Program-made: the position numbers and the translations under genes
The notes under the pieces: model-generated
Database searches by the model: none
Told to the model about the DNA's origin: nothing
Seen by the model: only the letters and a program-made list of their open reading frames with translations
Part shown: positions 1 through 11,139 of the stretch, piece after piece
How the letters are laid out: the number at the start of each line of letters is the position of its first letter
How positions within the stretch are numbered: the stretch's first letter is position 1
DNA from: Arthrobacter sp. FW306-2-2C-D06B
GTDB lineage: Bacteria > Actinomycetota > Actinomycetes > Actinomycetales > Micrococcaceae
Assembly: GCF_021789175.1 (NCBI RefSeq)
Contig: NZ_CP084560.1
Location: forward strand, 1,860,001 to 1,924,000
Direction: 5' to 3'
Length of the DNA stretch: 64,000 nucleotides

Positions 1-1
1 C

Positions 2-121
2 ATGCTGGATGAGAACGGCAACGTCAAGGGCACCACCCTCTCCACGCGCAAACCCAAGGGCCCGTCCGAACGCAGCAACCTTGAGATCAGCACTGAAGAA
101 GCAAGCGAGGACCAGAACTGA
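2..121 (+). CDS. trpB: C-terminal tail of a protein upstream of trpA, probably tryptophan synthase beta (partial)
   Basis: The open frame entering from the left edge encodes 39 visible residues beginning MLDENGNVKG and ends with a TGA that overlaps the trpA ATG (ATGA). The sequence is a hydrophilic tail with no diagnostic catalytic motif. The assignment rests on position: trpB normally sits directly before trpA in actinobacteria and is translationally coupled to it. It could be another protein of the trp operon if the order is unusual. Confidence 0.55.
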   Translation: MLDENGNVKGTTLSTRKPKGPSERSNLEISTEEASEDQN

Positions 122-933
122 TGACTGAGCAGATGACCAGCAAGTCCGCTGCCGCGATCGACCGTGCGAAGGCACAAGGCCGGGCCGCGTTGATCGGATA
201 CCTGCCGGCAGGTTACCCGGACGTTCAGTCAAGCATCGACGCCGGCATCGCCATGGCGCGCAACGGCGCGGACCTCATTGAAATCGGCATCCCGTATTCG
301 GACCCCGTCATGGACGGCGCTGTCATCCAGGCTGCGACCACAGAGGCAATCGCCAACGGCTTCCGCGTCGCCAGCGTCTTCGACGTGGTAGCGGGCATCA
401 CCGCGGCAACCGACGCCGCCGTGCTGGTCATGACCTACTGGAACCCGGTGATGCGCATGGGCGTCGACGAGTTCTCACGCAGGCTCGCCGAGGCGGGGGG
501 AGCCGGACTCATCACGCCGGACCTCATTCCGGACGAGGCAGCCGAATGGTTTGAAGCTTCGGACAAGTACGGACTCGACCGGGTCTTCCTCGTGGCCCCG
601 TCGTCCACTCCCGAACGCCTGGCCATGACGGTGGAGGCGAGCCGCGGTTTCGTCTACGCCGTCTCCATCATGGGTGTCACCGGAGCCCGGCAGTCAGTCA
701 GCAGCGCCGCGGAGAAGGTTGTGGCCGATACGCATGCAGCCGGTGCCGAACGGGTTTGTGTCGGGCTCGGGGTCTCCACCGCGGACCATGTCCGTGAGAT
801 CGCCGCTTACGCGGACGGCGTGATTGTCGGTACCGCGCTGGTTGCGGCCATCCGCGACGGCGGCGTTGACGCCGTCGCGCAACTCACCAAGAACCTCAGC
901 GCCGGCCTCGGCCGTGCAACAGCGCAGGCCTAG
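121..933 (+). CDS. trpA: Tryptophan synthase alpha subunit
   Basis: This subunit cleaves indole-3-glycerol phosphate to indole and glyceraldehyde 3-phosphate, and passes indole to TrpB in the cytosolic alpha2beta2 complex. The 270-residue protein has normal TrpA length. The motif LIEIGIPYSDPVMDG holds the catalytic acids: Glu54 and Asp65 match E. coli Glu49 and Asp60. The phosphate-binding loop SIMGVTG and the late GLGVS motif are present. The start codon overlaps the upstream stop (ATGA), so translation is probably coupled. lgt follows after 19 bp, as is usual in Arthrobacter relatives. The identification is secure. Confidence 0.97.
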   Translation: MTEQMTSKSAAAIDRAKAQGRAALIGYLPAGYPDVQSSIDAGIAMARNGADLIEIGIPYSDPVMDGAVIQAATTEAIANGFRVASVFDVVAGITAATDAAVLVMTYWNPVMRMGVDEFSRRLAEAGGAGLITPDLIPDEAAEWFEASDKYGLDRVFLVAPSSTPERLAMTVEASRGFVYAVSIMGVTGARQSVSSAAEKVVADTHAAGAERVCVGLGVSTADHVREIAAYADGVIVGTALVAAIRDGGVDAVAQLTKNLSAGLGRATAQA

Positions 934-952
934 AAAAGGAAAAGCGTAGACA

Positions 953-2134
953 ATGCAGAGTCTCCTCCACGTCGCGGCAATGGCTCCCATGAGCATTCCG
1001 AGCCCCTCATGGTCCGGATTTGATATTCCGCTGCCGTGGGGGACTCTCCGCATCCATGCGTACGCCCTGTGCATTCTGCTCGGCATCATCCTGGGCCTGT
1101 GGCTCACCGCCGTGCGTTGGAAGCGCCGCGGTACTCCCGAAGGCAGCCTGTGGGACATCGCCATCTGGGCGATCCCGTTCGGTATTGTCGGCGGCCGCCT
1201 CTACCACGTGATCTCCTCGCCGGACGCGTACTTCGGCCCGGGCTTCAACGGCACCGGCGACCTCTCGCTGATCCCGCAGATCTGGCGGGGCGGCCTGGGC
1301 ATCTGGGGTGCCGTGGTTCTCGGTGTTATCGGTGCCTGGATCGGCTGCCGCCGTTCCGGCGTCAAGCTCACTGCCTTCCTCGACGCCGCGGCCCCCGGTC
1401 TCCTGCTGGCGCAAGCGATCGGGCGTTGGGGAAACTGGTTCAACCAGGAACTCTTCGGCGGACCCACCACGTTGCCGTGGGGCCTCCAAATAGATCCCAA
1501 TAGCCCCAATTTTCCGGCCGGAATGCCTAGCGACACCCTGTTCCACCCGACGTTCCTTTACGAATCCCTTTGGAACATCATCGGCGTCGTGGTCCTTCTC
1601 GTCCTGGACCGCCGCTTCCATTTCCGCCGCGGCAGGCTCTTCTGGCTGTACGCCATCTATTACACGCTTGGCCGCGTCTGGATCGAAGCGCTGCGGATTG
1701 ACGACGCCGAACAGATCAACCTCTTCGGCATCACCACGAGGCTCAACGTGTGGACCAGCATCTTCGTCTTCGTCGCAGCGCTCATCATCTTCATCGCACT
1801 GAGCCTGCGCGGCAGGCCGGAACCTGATTCCGCGTACCTTCCCGGCAAGAAACCCGCCGCGGACTCAAGTGCCGATGAGACGGCTGCTGCTGCCGAGCCG
1901 AATGGCACGATTGTGACCGATACGAAAGCCCATGATACGGACGGATCTGTCTCAGATACCGGTGCTCATGGTAATCTCCGGAATAACCAAAGCGATCTGG
2001 GCCATACTGCTGAGCCTACGGAAACGGCCGAGGAGTCACATGCCGGCGTTACGTCGGATTCCGGCTCCGCGTCTACCGAAACCTCCGCCAGCAGCGCCCC
2101 CGGATCCGGGCCGGAAGCTGGCAGCACCAAGTAG
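953..2134 (+). CDS. lgt: Prolipoprotein diacylglyceryl transferase
   Basis: Lgt transfers diacylglycerol from phosphatidylglycerol to the lipobox cysteine of prolipoproteins at the membrane. The N-terminal 290 residues carry several hydrophobic segments and the family motifs RGGLGIWGAVV, AIGRWGNWFNQE (Lgt signature) and HPTFLYESLWN. The last 100 residues or so are a low-complexity Ser/Thr/Glu/Ala tail, common in actinobacterial Lgt and dispensable in other phyla. An AAAAGGAAAAG stretch precedes the ATG at 953; a start at 980 (MAPMS) is possible. The protein would modify lipoproteins such as the binding protein at 13.9 kb. Confidence 0.95.
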   Translation: MQSLLHVAAMAPMSIPSPSWSGFDIPLPWGTLRIHAYALCILLGIILGLWLTAVRWKRRGTPEGSLWDIAIWAIPFGIVGGRLYHVISSPDAYFGPGFNGTGDLSLIPQIWRGGLGIWGAVVLGVIGAWIGCRRSGVKLTAFLDAAAPGLLLAQAIGRWGNWFNQELFGGPTTLPWGLQIDPNSPNFPAGMPSDTLFHPTFLYESLWNIIGVVVLLVLDRRFHFRRGRLFWLYAIYYTLGRVWIEALRIDDAEQINLFGITTRLNVWTSIFVFVAALIIFIALSLRGRPEPDSAYLPGKKPAADSSADETAAAAEPNGTIVTDTKAHDTDGSVSDTGAHGNLRNNQSDLGHTAEPTETAEESHAGVTSDSGSASTETSASSAPGSGPEAGSTK

Positions 2135-2267
2135 CCAGCGCTACGGCACAGGGGAACCGGGCTACCGCCCAGAGACCCCCGGCCACAGCGTCGTGGCACA
2201 CTTGGCAGTCGCCCGGCAGCACACAGAGGCTCCGCGGTCAAGCTTGGGTCAGGGACATACGTAACTG

Positions 2268-2297
2268 TTCGTTGCGTCTTGCCTGCTGACCTACAAT
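2268..2297 (+). promoter_or_regulatory. Possible promoter of gltBD
   Basis: A TACAAT hexamer at 2292-2297 resembles a -10 box and has weak -35-like sequence (TTCGTT) about 18 bp upstream. It lies in the 262-bp gap before gltB, about 100 bp from the start codon. This is pattern matching only. Confidence 0.25.
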
Positions 2298-2396
2298 TTC
2301 AAGTAACTAGCGCTTTGTTATGCCCGTCACACGGCAGGCAAGGTGGGGCCAACGTTGTCCCTTCCATTCGCACGATCTCGAGGAAGGACGTCTTCA

Positions 2397-5300
2397 ATGA
2401 CCCATCTTCATAACCCAAGCTGGTTCGAAACAGTCGAACCGCAGGGTGCCATCTCGCCCTTCAAGCGTTTCGCTGCGCTCCCGGAAGCCCAGGGACTCTA
2501 CAACCCTGAGCAGGAGAAGGACGCTTGCGGCTTGGCCATTATCGCCACGCTGCGTGGTGAACCCGGCTATGACATCGTGGAAGCGGCCCTGACTGCCCTG
2601 CGCAACCTTGAACACCGCGGCGCGGTGGGCGCCGACGAAGGCACGGGCGACGGCGCCGGGCTCCTCATGCAGGTCCCGGATGAATTCTTCCGGGCCGTCA
2701 CTGAGTTCGAGCTCCCCGCGCCCGGCCAGTACGTGGTGGGTACTGCCTTCCTGCCAGCCGAAACCCGCGAAGCAGAGAACGCGAAGGCCGGCATCGAGGC
2801 GCTTGCAATCGATGAGGGCCTGACCGTTCTTGGCTGGCGTGAAGTGCCGGTGGTCGGGGATCTGGTCGGCGCAATGGCCCGTGCCTGCATGCCTTACTTC
2901 GCGCAGCCGTTCCTCGCTTCCGCCACGGGCGAGGTGCTGGACCGGAACGAACTGGACTCCCGCGCCTGGCGTGTCCGCAAGCGTGCCCAGAACAAGTTCG
3001 GCGTGTACTTCCCGTCGCTGTCCTCGCGCACCATCGTGTACAAGGGAATGCTGACCACAGCCCAGCTTGAGCCGTTCTACCCGGATCTCTCGGACAAGCG
3101 CTTCAAGACCAAGCTGGCAATCGTGCACTCGCGCTTCTCCACGAACACGTTCCCGTCGTGGCCGCTCGCCCAGCCCTTCCGCACCATCGCCCACAACGGT
3201 GAAATCAACACCGTCAAGGGCAACCGGAACTGGATGCGGGCGCGCCAGTCCCAGCTCGCCAACCCGCTGCTGGGCGATTCCCCGGAGGAGTTGTACCCCA
3301 TCTGCACGCCGGGTGCCTCGGACTCCGCGTCCTTCGACGAGGTTGCAGAGCTGCTCTGGCTTTCCGGGCGGCCCATCACGCACTCGATCATGATGATGAT
3401 CCCCGAGGCATGGGAAAACCACGCCACGATGGATCCGGCCCGCCGCGCCTTCTACGAGTACCACTCGCTGCTCATGGAGCCGTGGGACGGTCCTGCGGCA
3501 GTGTCCTTCACCGACGGCAACCTCGTTGGTGCGACCCTTGACCGCAACGGCCTGCGTCCGGGCCGTTACTGGATCACTGAAGACGGCCTGATCATCTTCG
3601 CCTCCGAAGTCGGCGTGATCGAGGTCGAGCCGGCCAAGGTAGTCAAGAAGGGCCGTGTTTCGCCGGGCAAGATGTTCCTGGTGGACACCGAAGCCGGCCG
3701 CATCATCGACGACGCCGAGGTCAAGGCCGAGGTGGCCGCAGCCAACCCCTGGGCTGAATGGGTCAAGGACAACTTGATCGACCTCAATGAGCTTCCCGAG
3801 CGCGAGCACGTGCTGCACACGGCTGCGTCCGTGAACATCCGCCAGCGGACTTTCGGTTACACCACCGAGGAACTGAAGATCCTCCTGGGGCCGATGGCCC
3901 GGACCGGGGCCGAACCGCTCGGCGCCATGGGCTCCGACACGCCGGTTGCCGTGCTGTCGAAGCGCCCGCGTTTGCTCTTCGACTACTTTGTGCAGTCTTT
4001 CGCCCAGGTGACCAACCCGCCCCTGGACGCGATCCGCGAAGAGCTCGTGACCTCGCTCAAGTGCGCCATCGGTCCCAACGGCAACCTTCTCGACGTCGGG
4101 CAGGTCCGCCAGCCGCAGATCTCCCTGCCGTTCCCGGTGATCAACAACGACCAGCTCGCGAAGATCGCCAACATCGAAAACGCCGACGGCGACAAGGTCG
4201 CCATGAAGGTCCGCGGCCTGTACCGTCCGGAGGGCGGCGAAGCAGCACTCCGCAGCCGCCTGACCGAAATCTGCGAGCAGGTTTCCGGCGCGATCAACCG
4301 CGGCGTGCAGTACATCGTGCTGTCCGACCGCGACTCCAACGCACAGTGGGCCCCGATCCCGTCCCTGCTGCTCGTCAGCGCGGTACACCACCACTTGCTC
4401 CGCAGCGCCAACCGCACCAAGACCGCCCTGGTGGTCGAGGCCGGCGACGTCCGCGAAACGCACCACGTGGCAGTGCTGGTGGGATTCGGCGCTTCCGCCG
4501 TGAACCCGTACCTGGCCATGGAATCCGTGGAGCAGCTCATCAGCACCGGCGAAGTGGTTGGTGTGACCCCCGAGGACGGCGTCTACAACCTCATCAAGGG
4601 CCTCGGCAAGGGTGTCCTGAAGATCATGTCCAAGATGGGCATTTCCACGGTGGCCTCCTACACCGGCGCGCAGACTTTCGAAGCACTGGGCCTGTCCCAG
4701 GATCTCGTGGACGAATTCTTCTCCGGCACCCACTCCCAGCTGGGTGGCGTCGGCCTGGACGTCATCGCCGCCGAAGTTTCCGCACGCCACCAGATGGCCT
4801 ACCCGGAAGGCGGCATCGAGCTGCCGCACCGTCCGCTCCTCGGCGGCGGCGAATACCAGTGGCGCCGCGACGGCGAACCGCACCTGTTCAACCCGGAGAC
4901 TGTCTTCCGCTTGCAGCACGCCACGCGCGAACGCCGTTACGACATCTTCAAGTCCTACACCAAGGGAATCGACGACCAGTCCGAGAACCTCATGACCCTC
5001 CGTGGGCTCTTGAAGTTCAAGGACACCGTGCGCCCCGTGGTGCCCCTTGAAGAAGTCGAGCCGGTTTCCAGCATCGTGAAGCGCTTCTCCACCGGAGCGA
5101 TGAGCTACGGCTCCATCTCCAAGGAAGCCCACGAGACCCTCGCAATCGCCATGAACCGGCTGGGCGCCAAGTCCAACACGGGGGAAGGCGGCGAAGACGT
5201 TGACCGCCTGCTGGACCCGGAGCGCCGCTCCGCCATCAAGCAGATTGCCTCCGGCCGTTTCGGCGTGACCAGCCTGTACTTGACCAACGCCGAGGACATC

Positions 5301-7010
5301 CAGATCAAAATGGCCCAGGGCGCCAAGCCCGGTGAAGGCGGCCAGCTGATGGCGCAGAAGGTCTACCCCTGGGTAGCCCGGACCCGCCACTCGACCCCCG
5401 GCGTCGGGCTCATTTCCCCGCCCCCGCACCACGACATCTACTCGATCGAGGATCTCGCGCAGCTCATCTACGACGCCAAGCGGGCCAACCCCTCGGCGCG
5501 CGTGCACGTGAAGCTGGTGTCCGAAGTCGGGATCGGCACGGTGGCGTCCGGCGTCACCAAGGCGAAGGCCGACGTCGTGCTCGTCTCAGGGCACGACGGC
5601 GGAACCGGCGCCTCGCCGTTGAACTCGCTCAAGCACGCGGGTGTCCCGTGGGAGCTCGGCCTCGCCGAGACCCAGCAGACGCTCATGCTCAACGGGCTCC
5701 GCGACCGCGTGGTCGTTCAGGTGGATGGCCAGCTCAAGACGGGCCGCGACGTCGTCATCGCTGCGCTGCTGGGTGCCGAGGAGTACGGTTTCGCCACCGC
5801 GCCCCTCGTGGTGTCCGGCTGCATCATGATGCGCGTCTGCCACCTTGATACCTGCCCGGTCGGCGTCGCAACCCAGAACCCGGAGCTTCGTTCGCGCTTC
5901 ACAGGCAAGCCCGAATTCGTGGTCAACTTCTTCGAATTCCTCGCCGAGGAAGTCCGTGAGCTGCTTGCCGAACTCGGTTTCCGCAGCCTCGAAGAGGCCA
6001 TCGGCCACGCCGAAGTCCTGGACACCCGCGAAGCCGTGGACCACTGGAAGGCCGATGGACTCGACCTCGACCCGATCCTGCACGGCCTCGAGTTCGACGA
6101 CGACGTTCCCCTGCGGAACCTCACCGGCCAGAACCACGAGCTGGACAAGCACTTCGACCAGCGCCTCATCGGCATGGCCGCGGAAGCCTTGAGCGACCGC
6201 ACACCGGTGAAGATCGCCGTCGACGTCATCAACACGGACCGTTCTGTCGGCACCATGCTGGGGCACGTCGTCACCAAGACGTTCGGCATCGATGTGCTCG
6301 CCACCGACACCATCGACATCACGCTGAAGGGCACCGCCGGGCAGTCGCTGGGAGCCTTCCTTCCGGCCGGCATCACCCTGCGCATGTTCGGCGACTCCAA
6401 CGACTACGTCGGCAAGGGCCTCTCCGGTGGACGGATCATCGTCCGCCCGGACCGCACCAACGTTTTCCAGGCAGAACGCAACGTCATCGCCGGCAACGTG
6501 ATCGGCTACGGCGCAACGAGCGGTGAGATGTTCCTGCGCGGCCAGGTGGGCGAACGCTTCATGGTCCGCAACTCGGGGGCCACCGCCGTCGTCGAAGGCA
6601 TCGGTGACCATGGCTGCGAGTACATGACCGGCGGCCAAACGCTGATCATCGGCCGCACGGGCCGCAACTTCGGTGCCGGCATGTCCGGTGGTACCGCCTA
6701 CGTGCTGGACCTCCAGCCCGCCCGGGTCAACAAGCAGGCCTTGGATTCAGGGGAGCTGCAGTTGCTTGAGCTTGACGACGAGGACCGCACCATCGTCCAC
6801 GGGCTCCTGGTCAAGCACCTGGAAGAAACCGAATCCGTCCTTGCGGGCCGCTTGCTCGAGAACTTCGATGACACAGCCGCCCGCATCACCAAAGTCCTGC
6901 CGCGCGACTACGCCGCGGTCCTGCAAACCCGTCTCGACGCTATTGAAGAGGGCCTTGATCCCGATGGCGAAGAAGTATGGTCTCGAATCCTGGAGGTAAC
7001 CGGTGGCTGA
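2397..7010 (+). CDS. gltB: Glutamate synthase (NADPH) large subunit
   Basis: GltB converts glutamine and 2-oxoglutarate to two glutamates together with GltD. I start it at ATG 2397, after AGGAAGGA, instead of a GTG further upstream; this gives 1,537 residues. A propeptide of about 43 residues precedes the catalytic cysteine (DACGLAII, Cys44), which becomes the N-terminus of the class-II glutaminase domain. Next come the central domain, the FMN-binding synthase domain ([28 protein letters not shown]) and the Fe-S cysteines in [15 protein letters not shown]. The C-terminal beta-helix domain has repeated G-x-G-x-x-G motifs ([21 protein letters not shown]). Length and domain order are complete. 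gltD overlaps by 8 bp. Confidence 0.98.
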   Translation: MTHLHNPSWFETVEPQGAISPFKRFAALPEAQGLYNPEQEKDACGLAIIATLRGEPGYDIVEAALTALRNLEHRGAVGADEGTGDGAGLLMQVPDEFFRAVTEFELPAPGQYVVGTAFLPAETREAENAKAGIEALAIDEGLTVLGWREVPVVGDLVGAMARACMPYFAQPFLASATGEVLDRNELDSRAWRVRKRAQNKFGVYFPSLSSRTIVYKGMLTTAQLEPFYPDLSDKRFKTKLAIVHSRFSTNTFPSWPLAQPFRTIAHNGEINTVKGNRNWMRARQSQLANPLLGDSPEELYPICTPGASDSASFDEVAELLWLSGRPITHSIMMMIPEAWENHATMDPARRAFYEYHSLLMEPWDGPAAVSFTDGNLVGATLDRNGLRPGRYWITEDGLIIFASEVGVIEVEPAKVVKKGRVSPGKMFLVDTEAGRIIDDAEVKAEVAAANPWAEWVKDNLIDLNELPEREHVLHTAASVNIRQRTFGYTTEELKILLGPMARTGAEPLGAMGSDTPVAVLSKRPRLLFDYFVQSFAQVTNPPLDAIREELVTSLKCAIGPNGNLLDVGQVRQPQISLPFPVINNDQLAKIANIENADGDKVAMKVRGLYRPEGGEAALRSRLTEICEQVSGAINRGVQYIVLSDRDSNAQWAPIPSLLLVSAVHHHLLRSANRTKTALVVEAGDVRETHHVAVLVGFGASAVNPYLAMESVEQLISTGEVVGVTPEDGVYNLIKGLGKGVLKIMSKMGISTVASYTGAQTFEALGLSQDLVDEFFSGTHSQLGGVGLDVIAAEVSARHQMAYPEGGIELPHRPLLGGGEYQWRRDGEPHLFNPETVFRLQHATRERRYDIFKSYTKGIDDQSENLMTLRGLLKFKDTVRPVVPLEEVEPVSSIVKRFSTGAMSYGSISKEAHETLAIAMNRLGAKSNTGEGGEDVDRLLDPERRSAIKQIASGRFGVTSLYLTNAEDIQIKMAQGAKPGEGGQLMAQKVYPWVARTRHSTPGVGLISPPPHHDIYSIEDLAQLIYDAKRANPSARVHVKLVSEVGIGTVASGVTKAKADVVLVSGHDGGTGASPLNSLKHAGVPWELGLAETQQTLMLNGLRDRVVVQVDGQLKTGRDVVIAALLGAEEYGFATAPLVVSGCIMMRVCHLDTCPVGVATQNPELRSRFTGKPEFVVNFFEFLAEEVRELLAELGFRSLEEAIGHAEVLDTREAVDHWKADGLDLDPILHGLEFDDDVPLRNLTGQNHELDKHFDQRLIGMAAEALSDRTPVKIAVDVINTDRSVGTMLGHVVTKTFGIDVLATDTIDITLKGTAGQSLGAFLPAGITLRMFGDSNDYVGKGLSGGRIIVRPDRTNVFQAERNVIAGNVIGYGATSGEMFLRGQVGERFMVRNSGATAVVEGIGDHGCEYMTGGQTLIIGRTGRNFGAGMSGGTAYVLDLQPARVNKQALDSGELQLLELDDEDRTIVHGLLVKHLEETESVLAGRLLENFDDTAARITKVLPRDYAAVLQTRLDAIEEGLDPDGEEVWSRILEVTGG

Positions 7011-8460
7011 TCCACGCGGATTTCTGAAAGTCCGGCAGCGCGAGACGCAGCCACGCCGTCCCGTTCCCGTCCGGATCATGGACTGGAAAGAAGTCTATGA
7101 AGCCCAGGACAAGGGCGTGCTCAAGAGCCAGGCCGGCCGCTGCATGGATTGCGGCGTTCCGTTCTGCCACCAGGGCTGCCCGCTCGGGAACCTGATCCCG
7201 GAGTGGAACGACCTCACCTGGCGCGGCAAGGGCGAGGAAGCGATCGAGCGCCTGCACGCGACCAACAACTTCCCGGAGTTCACGGGCCGGCTGTGTCCTG
7301 CGCCCTGCGAAGCATCCTGTGTCCTGGGCATCAACCAGCCCGCTGTGACCATCAAGCAGGTTGAAGTTTCGATCATCGACGACGCCTTCGAAAACGGCTG
7401 GGTACAACCCCTTCCGCCGACGCGTCTCTCCGGCAAGACGGTCGCCGTCGTCGGCTCCGGCCCCGCGGGCCTTGCCGTCGCACAGCAGCTGACGCGCGTC
7501 GGCCACACTGTGGCCGTCTACGAGCGTGACGACAAGATCGGGGGACTGCTGCGCTATGGCATCCCCGACTTCAAGATGGAGAAGGAGCAGATCGACCGCC
7601 GCGTCGAGCAGATGAAGGCCGAGGGCACCCGCTTCCGCACAGGTGTGGCGGTCGGGAGCGACGTGACGTGGGAGCAGCTGCGCCGCCGTTACGATTCGGT
7701 GGTGATTGCCACCGGCGCTACCGTTCCGCGCGACCTCCCCATCCCGGGTCGCGGCCTCGAAGGCATCCACTTCGCCATGGATTACCTGGTCCCCGCCAAC
7801 CGCGTGGTTGCCGGCGAAACCGTGGAGGGCCAGATCGACGCCAAGGGCAAGCACGTGATCATCCTTGGCGGCGGTGACACCGGCGCCGACTGCCTCGGCA
7901 CGGCACACCGCCACGGCGCCGCGTCCGTCACCACCTTGGCGATCGGCAAGCAGCCGCCGCTTGAGCGTGCCTCGCACCAGCCATGGCCGACGTTCCCCAC
8001 CCTGTTCGAGGTTGCCAGCGCACACGAAGAGGGCGGCGAACGCACCTACCTTGCTTCCACCGTCGAGTTTGTCGGCGAAAACGGCAGGCTCACAGGGGTC
8101 AAGGTCGCCGAGACCGAGTTCGTGGACGGCAAGCGCCTCCCGAAGGCCGGCACGGAGCGCGTCATTCCGGCCGACCTGGTTTTCCTGTCGCTCGGCTTTA
8201 CCGGGGCGGAACCTGCCGGTATCACCGAACAGGTCAGCGCAGAATTCGACGGCCGCGGCAACGTGGCCCGAGATGGGTACTACATGACCAACACCGAGGG
8301 TGTCTTCGTGGCAGGCGATGCCGGCCGCGGGCAGTCCTTGATTGTCTGGGCGATCGCCGAAGGCCGCGCATGCGCTGCCGCCGTCGACAAGTACCTCATG
8401 GGCAGCACCATCCTCCCCGCGCCGGTGGCTCCCACCGACCGGGCTATAGCGGTCCTCTAA
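7003..8460 (+). CDS. gltD: Glutamate synthase small subunit
   Basis: GltD supplies electrons from NADPH through FAD and Fe-S centres to GltB. The 485-residue protein starts at GTG 7003 behind a strong GGAGG and overlaps the gltB stop, so the subunits are translationally coupled. The N-terminus carries the [4Fe-4S] cysteine pattern [17 protein letters not shown] followed by CPAPCEASC. The FAD dinucleotide fold is at [12 protein letters not shown], the NADPH site at [13 protein letters not shown], and the terminal FAD motif at [14 protein letters not shown]. It is full length. Confidence 0.98.
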   Translation: MADPRGFLKVRQRETQPRRPVPVRIMDWKEVYEAQDKGVLKSQAGRCMDCGVPFCHQGCPLGNLIPEWNDLTWRGKGEEAIERLHATNNFPEFTGRLCPAPCEASCVLGINQPAVTIKQVEVSIIDDAFENGWVQPLPPTRLSGKTVAVVGSGPAGLAVAQQLTRVGHTVAVYERDDKIGGLLRYGIPDFKMEKEQIDRRVEQMKAEGTRFRTGVAVGSDVTWEQLRRRYDSVVIATGATVPRDLPIPGRGLEGIHFAMDYLVPANRVVAGETVEGQIDAKGKHVIILGGGDTGADCLGTAHRHGAASVTTLAIGKQPPLERASHQPWPTFPTLFEVASAHEEGGERTYLASTVEFVGENGRLTGVKVAETEFVDGKRLPKAGTERVIPADLVFLSLGFTGAEPAGITEQVSAEFDGRGNVARDGYYMTNTEGVFVAGDAGRGQSLIVWAIAEGRACAAAVDKYLMGSTILPAPVAPTDRAIAVL

Positions 8461-8517
8461 GGACCGGCGCACGACGCTTTCCCAACTCCAACTGCAGCAC
8501 ACTACTAGGGTAGGTAT

Positions 8518-10017
8518 ATGAGACGCGCAAAAATCGTGGCAACGTTCGGACCGGCAATTTCCAGCTTTGACAACACCCTCGCGGTGCTGGAAGCCGGCGT
8601 CGACGTCGCCCGCATGAACATGAGCCATGGCGACTACTCGGTACACGACACCACGTACGAGAACGTCCGCAAAGCCGCCGCCCAGCTTCACAAGCCGGTT
8701 GCCATCATGGCTGACCTGCAGGGCCCGAAGATCCGCTTGGGTCGATTTGTCGACGGCCCCCACGAGCTCGCCGTCGGTGACACTTTCACCATCACCACCG
8801 AGGACGTCCCGGGTACCAAGGACATCTGCTCCACCACGCTCAAGAGCCTGACCGAAGACGTCAACGTCGGCGATGCACTGCTGATCGACGACGGCAAAGT
8901 TGCCCTTCGCGCCATCGAGGTTGACGACGTCAAGGTGGTCGCCACGGTGACCGTCGGTGGCTGGGTCTCCAACAACAAGGGCATCAACCTGCCCGGCGTT
9001 GCAGTCAACGTCCCCGCGCTGAGCGAAAAAGACGAGGACGATCTCCGCTGGGCCATGAGGCGCGGTGTCGACATGGTGGCACTGTCCTTCGTCCGCGATG
9101 CGTCCGACATCAAGCGCGTGCACGAAATCATGGACGAAGAAGGCCGGCGCGTGCCGGTGATCGCCAAGATCGAGAAGCCGCAGGCCGTGGAGCAGCTCCA
9201 CGAAATCATCGACGCGTTCGACGCCATCATGGTTGCCCGTGGCGACCTCGGCGTGGAACTCCCGCTCGAGGAAGTGCCGATCGTCCAGAAGCGCGCCATC
9301 GAACTGGCACGCCGCTGGGCCAAGCCGGTCATCGTGGCCACCCAGGTCCTCGAATCGATGATCGACAACCCGCGCCCGACCCGTGCCGAAGCTTCGGACT
9401 GCGCGAACGCAGTGCTCGACGGCGCCGACGCAGTCATGCTCTCCGGCGAGACCAGCGTGGGCAAGTTCCCGATCGAGACGGTCAAGACCATGGCCCGGAT
9501 CATCGAGTCCACCGAAGAACACGGTCTTGAGCGCGTTCCTCCGCTCGGTACCAAGCCCAAGACACGCGGTGGCGCCATCACTCGTGCCGCCGTCGAAATC
9601 GCCGACCAGCTGGACGCAAAGTACATCTGTACCTTCACCCAGTCCGGCGACTCGGCGCGCCGCCTGTCCCGCCTGCGGCCCGTCAAGCCGGTTTTCGCCT
9701 TCACCCCGGTGGAGCACGTCTGGAACCAGCTGGCGCTGACCTGGGGCATCCAGCCCGTCCTGGTCCCCATGGTGGGCCACACCGACGCCATGACGGCCCA
9801 GGTGGACCGCAGCCTCCTCGAGATGAAGATCGTAGAGAACGGCGACCTTGTGGTCATAGCTGCCGGTTCGCCTCCCGGACAGGCTGGTTCCACGAACTCG
9901 CTCAAGGTCCACAAGGTGGGCGACCTCGCGGACACTTCCCGTGTGGAAGAGGCCGCAGCCCGCAAGGAAAAGGTCGGACCGTGGCCGGAAAAGAAGAAGG
10001 CCAAGTCGAAGGCCTGA
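8518..10017 (+). CDS. pyk: Pyruvate kinase
   Basis: This glycolytic enzyme transfers the phosphate of phosphoenolpyruvate to ADP. The 499-residue protein begins MRRAKIVATFGPA, as in other actinobacterial enzymes. It contains the active-site signature (IAKIEKPQAV) and MVARGDLGVELP, and the region ATQVLESMIDNPRPTRAEA. The C-terminal allosteric domain ends in a lysine-rich tail. It follows gltD by 57 bp and is closed by a strong terminator at 10047. Confidence 0.98.
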   Translation: MRRAKIVATFGPAISSFDNTLAVLEAGVDVARMNMSHGDYSVHDTTYENVRKAAAQLHKPVAIMADLQGPKIRLGRFVDGPHELAVGDTFTITTEDVPGTKDICSTTLKSLTEDVNVGDALLIDDGKVALRAIEVDDVKVVATVTVGGWVSNNKGINLPGVAVNVPALSEKDEDDLRWAMRRGVDMVALSFVRDASDIKRVHEIMDEEGRRVPVIAKIEKPQAVEQLHEIIDAFDAIMVARGDLGVELPLEEVPIVQKRAIELARRWAKPVIVATQVLESMIDNPRPTRAEASDCANAVLDGADAVMLSGETSVGKFPIETVKTMARIIESTEEHGLERVPPLGTKPKTRGGAITRAAVEIADQLDAKYICTFTQSGDSARRLSRLRPVKPVFAFTPVEHVWNQLALTWGIQPVLVPMVGHTDAMTAQVDRSLLEMKIVENGDLVVIAAGSPPGQAGSTNSLKVHKVGDLADTSRVEEAAARKEKVGPWPEKKKAKSKA

Positions 10018-10046
10018 TCTTTTCGGATTAGCTTTTCGGATCAAGC

Positions 10047-10095
10047 AAAGGAGGCTCCGCCATTGGCGGGGCCTCCTTTGTCTTGTTTTGTTTTG
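10047..10095 (+). terminator. Rho-independent terminator of pyk
   Basis: The arm at 10047-10061 (AAAGGAGGCTCCGCC) pairs with 10065-10079 with one G-T wobble and a 3-nt loop. A T-rich run (TGTCTTGTTTTGTTTTG) follows. This is a textbook intrinsic terminator 30 bp after the pyk stop. Confidence 0.9.
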
Positions 10096-10210
10096 TTTGG
10101 GGCTGGGTGGTTCGTCGCCGCGGCGGGTACTGTACGTCGTCGGAGGCTGGCCGGAGACTCTGGCGCGGTGGTATCCGGGCCGCAGGGCCGGGAGCGAGTC
10201 GGGGACGACG

Positions 10211-10243
10211 AAGGGCGCCGCTCCACGTGGAAGCGGCGCCCTT
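10211..10243 (-). terminator. Hairpin terminator downstream of the response regulator
   Basis: A perfect 12-bp stem (AAGGGCGCCGCT at 10211-10222 with its complement at 10232-10243) lies just beyond the stop of the minus-strand regulator. There is no clear U-tract, so it may act weakly or in both directions between the two convergent genes. Confidence 0.7.
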
Positions 10244-10255
10244 CGCGGGGGAGTG

Positions 10256-10861
10256 CTAGTTGACCTGGTTGATGATGGTCTCGGCGACCTCGCGCATGCT
10301 GAGGCGACGGTCCATGGAGGTCTTCTGGATCCAACGGAACGCTTCCGGCTCCGTGAGGCCCATCTTCGTGGTCAGGAGGCTCTTGGCGCGCTCCACAAGC
10401 TTGCGTGTGGCGAACTGCTCCTGAAGGTCGGACACCTCGTTTTCGAGCGCCTTGATCTCCTCGTGCCGGGACAAGGCGATCTCGATGGCCGGGATCAGGT
10501 CTGCCGGGGTGAAGGGCTTGACGACGTAGGCCATGGCGCCGGCGTCGCGGGCGCGCTCCACGAGCTCCTTCTGGCTGAACGCCGTCAGGAGGACCACGGG
10601 GGCGATCCTCGCCTTGACGATCTTCTCCGCAGCAGAGATGCCGTCCATGACAGGCATCTTGACGTCCATGAGGACCAGATCCGGCTTCAGTTCCTCGGCC
10701 AGCTGGACTGCCTTCTCACCGTTGTCGGCCTCACCGACAACGTCGTAGCCTTCGCCCTTCAAGATCTCAATGATGTCCAGGCGGATGAGGGTTTCATCCT
10801 CCGCGACAACTACTCGGCGTGCCGGCTGGGATGCGGGCTTGGACTCCGTCTGTTCTGACAC
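10256..10861 (-). CDS. pdtaR: ANTAR-domain response regulator, PdtaR-like
   Basis: This is a two-component regulator whose output is RNA binding (transcription antitermination) instead of DNA binding. The receiver domain covers residues 15-135, with acidic residues Glu21-Asp22, phosphoacceptor Asp66 in LVLMDVKMPVMDG, Thr93 in LLTAFS and Lys113 in VVKPF. A coiled linker (ALENEVSDLQEQ) leads to the C-terminal ANTAR helices (LVERAKSLLTTKMGLTEPEAFRW). Length (201 residues) and architecture match PdtaR (Rv1626) of Mycobacterium, which lies near pyk there too. The cognate kinase PdtaS is not in the window. Confidence 0.92.
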   Translation of the reverse strand: MSEQTESKPASQPARRVVVAEDETLIRLDIIEILKGEGYDVVGEADNGEKAVQLAEELKPDLVLMDVKMPVMDGISAAEKIVKARIAPVVLLTAFSQKELVERARDAGAMAYVVKPFTPADLIPAIEIALSRHEEIKALENEVSDLQEQFATRKLVERAKSLLTTKMGLTEPEAFRWIQKTSMDRRLSMREVAETIINQVN

Positions 10862-11057
10862 GGGATCTCCTTCAAGACGTACGGCGGGTTCTCAACCATC
10901 TTAGTTGCACCCGGTCCCTGCGTATGATTTATTGCTCGGCCGAGCCGGTTCTGGAAATTAGCCTATCTGCATGTAGAGTAGTTTCGCGCACTGCAACAGG
11001 GAGCGTTGAGTTCTGTGAAGAGCCCGACGTCGGTTAGTCTTGTTTCGGTGTTTCCGC

Positions 11058-11139
11058 GCCCGAGTGGCGGAATTGGCAGACGCGCCGCACTCAAAATGCG
11101 GTATCGAAAGGTGTGTGGGTTCGAGTCCCACCTCGGGCA
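11058..11139 (+). tRNA. tRNA-Leu (CAA anticodon)
   Basis: The acceptor arms GCCCGAG (11058) and CTCGGGC (11132-11138) pair, followed by discriminator A. The anticodon stem CCGCA/TGCGG encloses loop CTCAAAA, giving anticodon CAA. A long variable arm, typical of leucine tRNA, and the T-arm GTGGGTTCGAGTCCCAC are present. CCA is not encoded. All backbone genes lie to its left and accessory genes to its right, so it may be an integration site, although I found no duplicated 3' end. Confidence 0.95.

Noticed and set aside
2394..5507. Very long minus-strand open frame opposite gltB
   Set aside because: It mirrors the codon periodicity of a high-GC gene; the plus-strand protein is an unmistakable glutamate synthase.
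6940..10044. 1,034-codon minus-strand open frame opposite gltD and pyk
   Set aside because: It is a shadow of two highly conserved plus-strand genes and its translation shows no domain.
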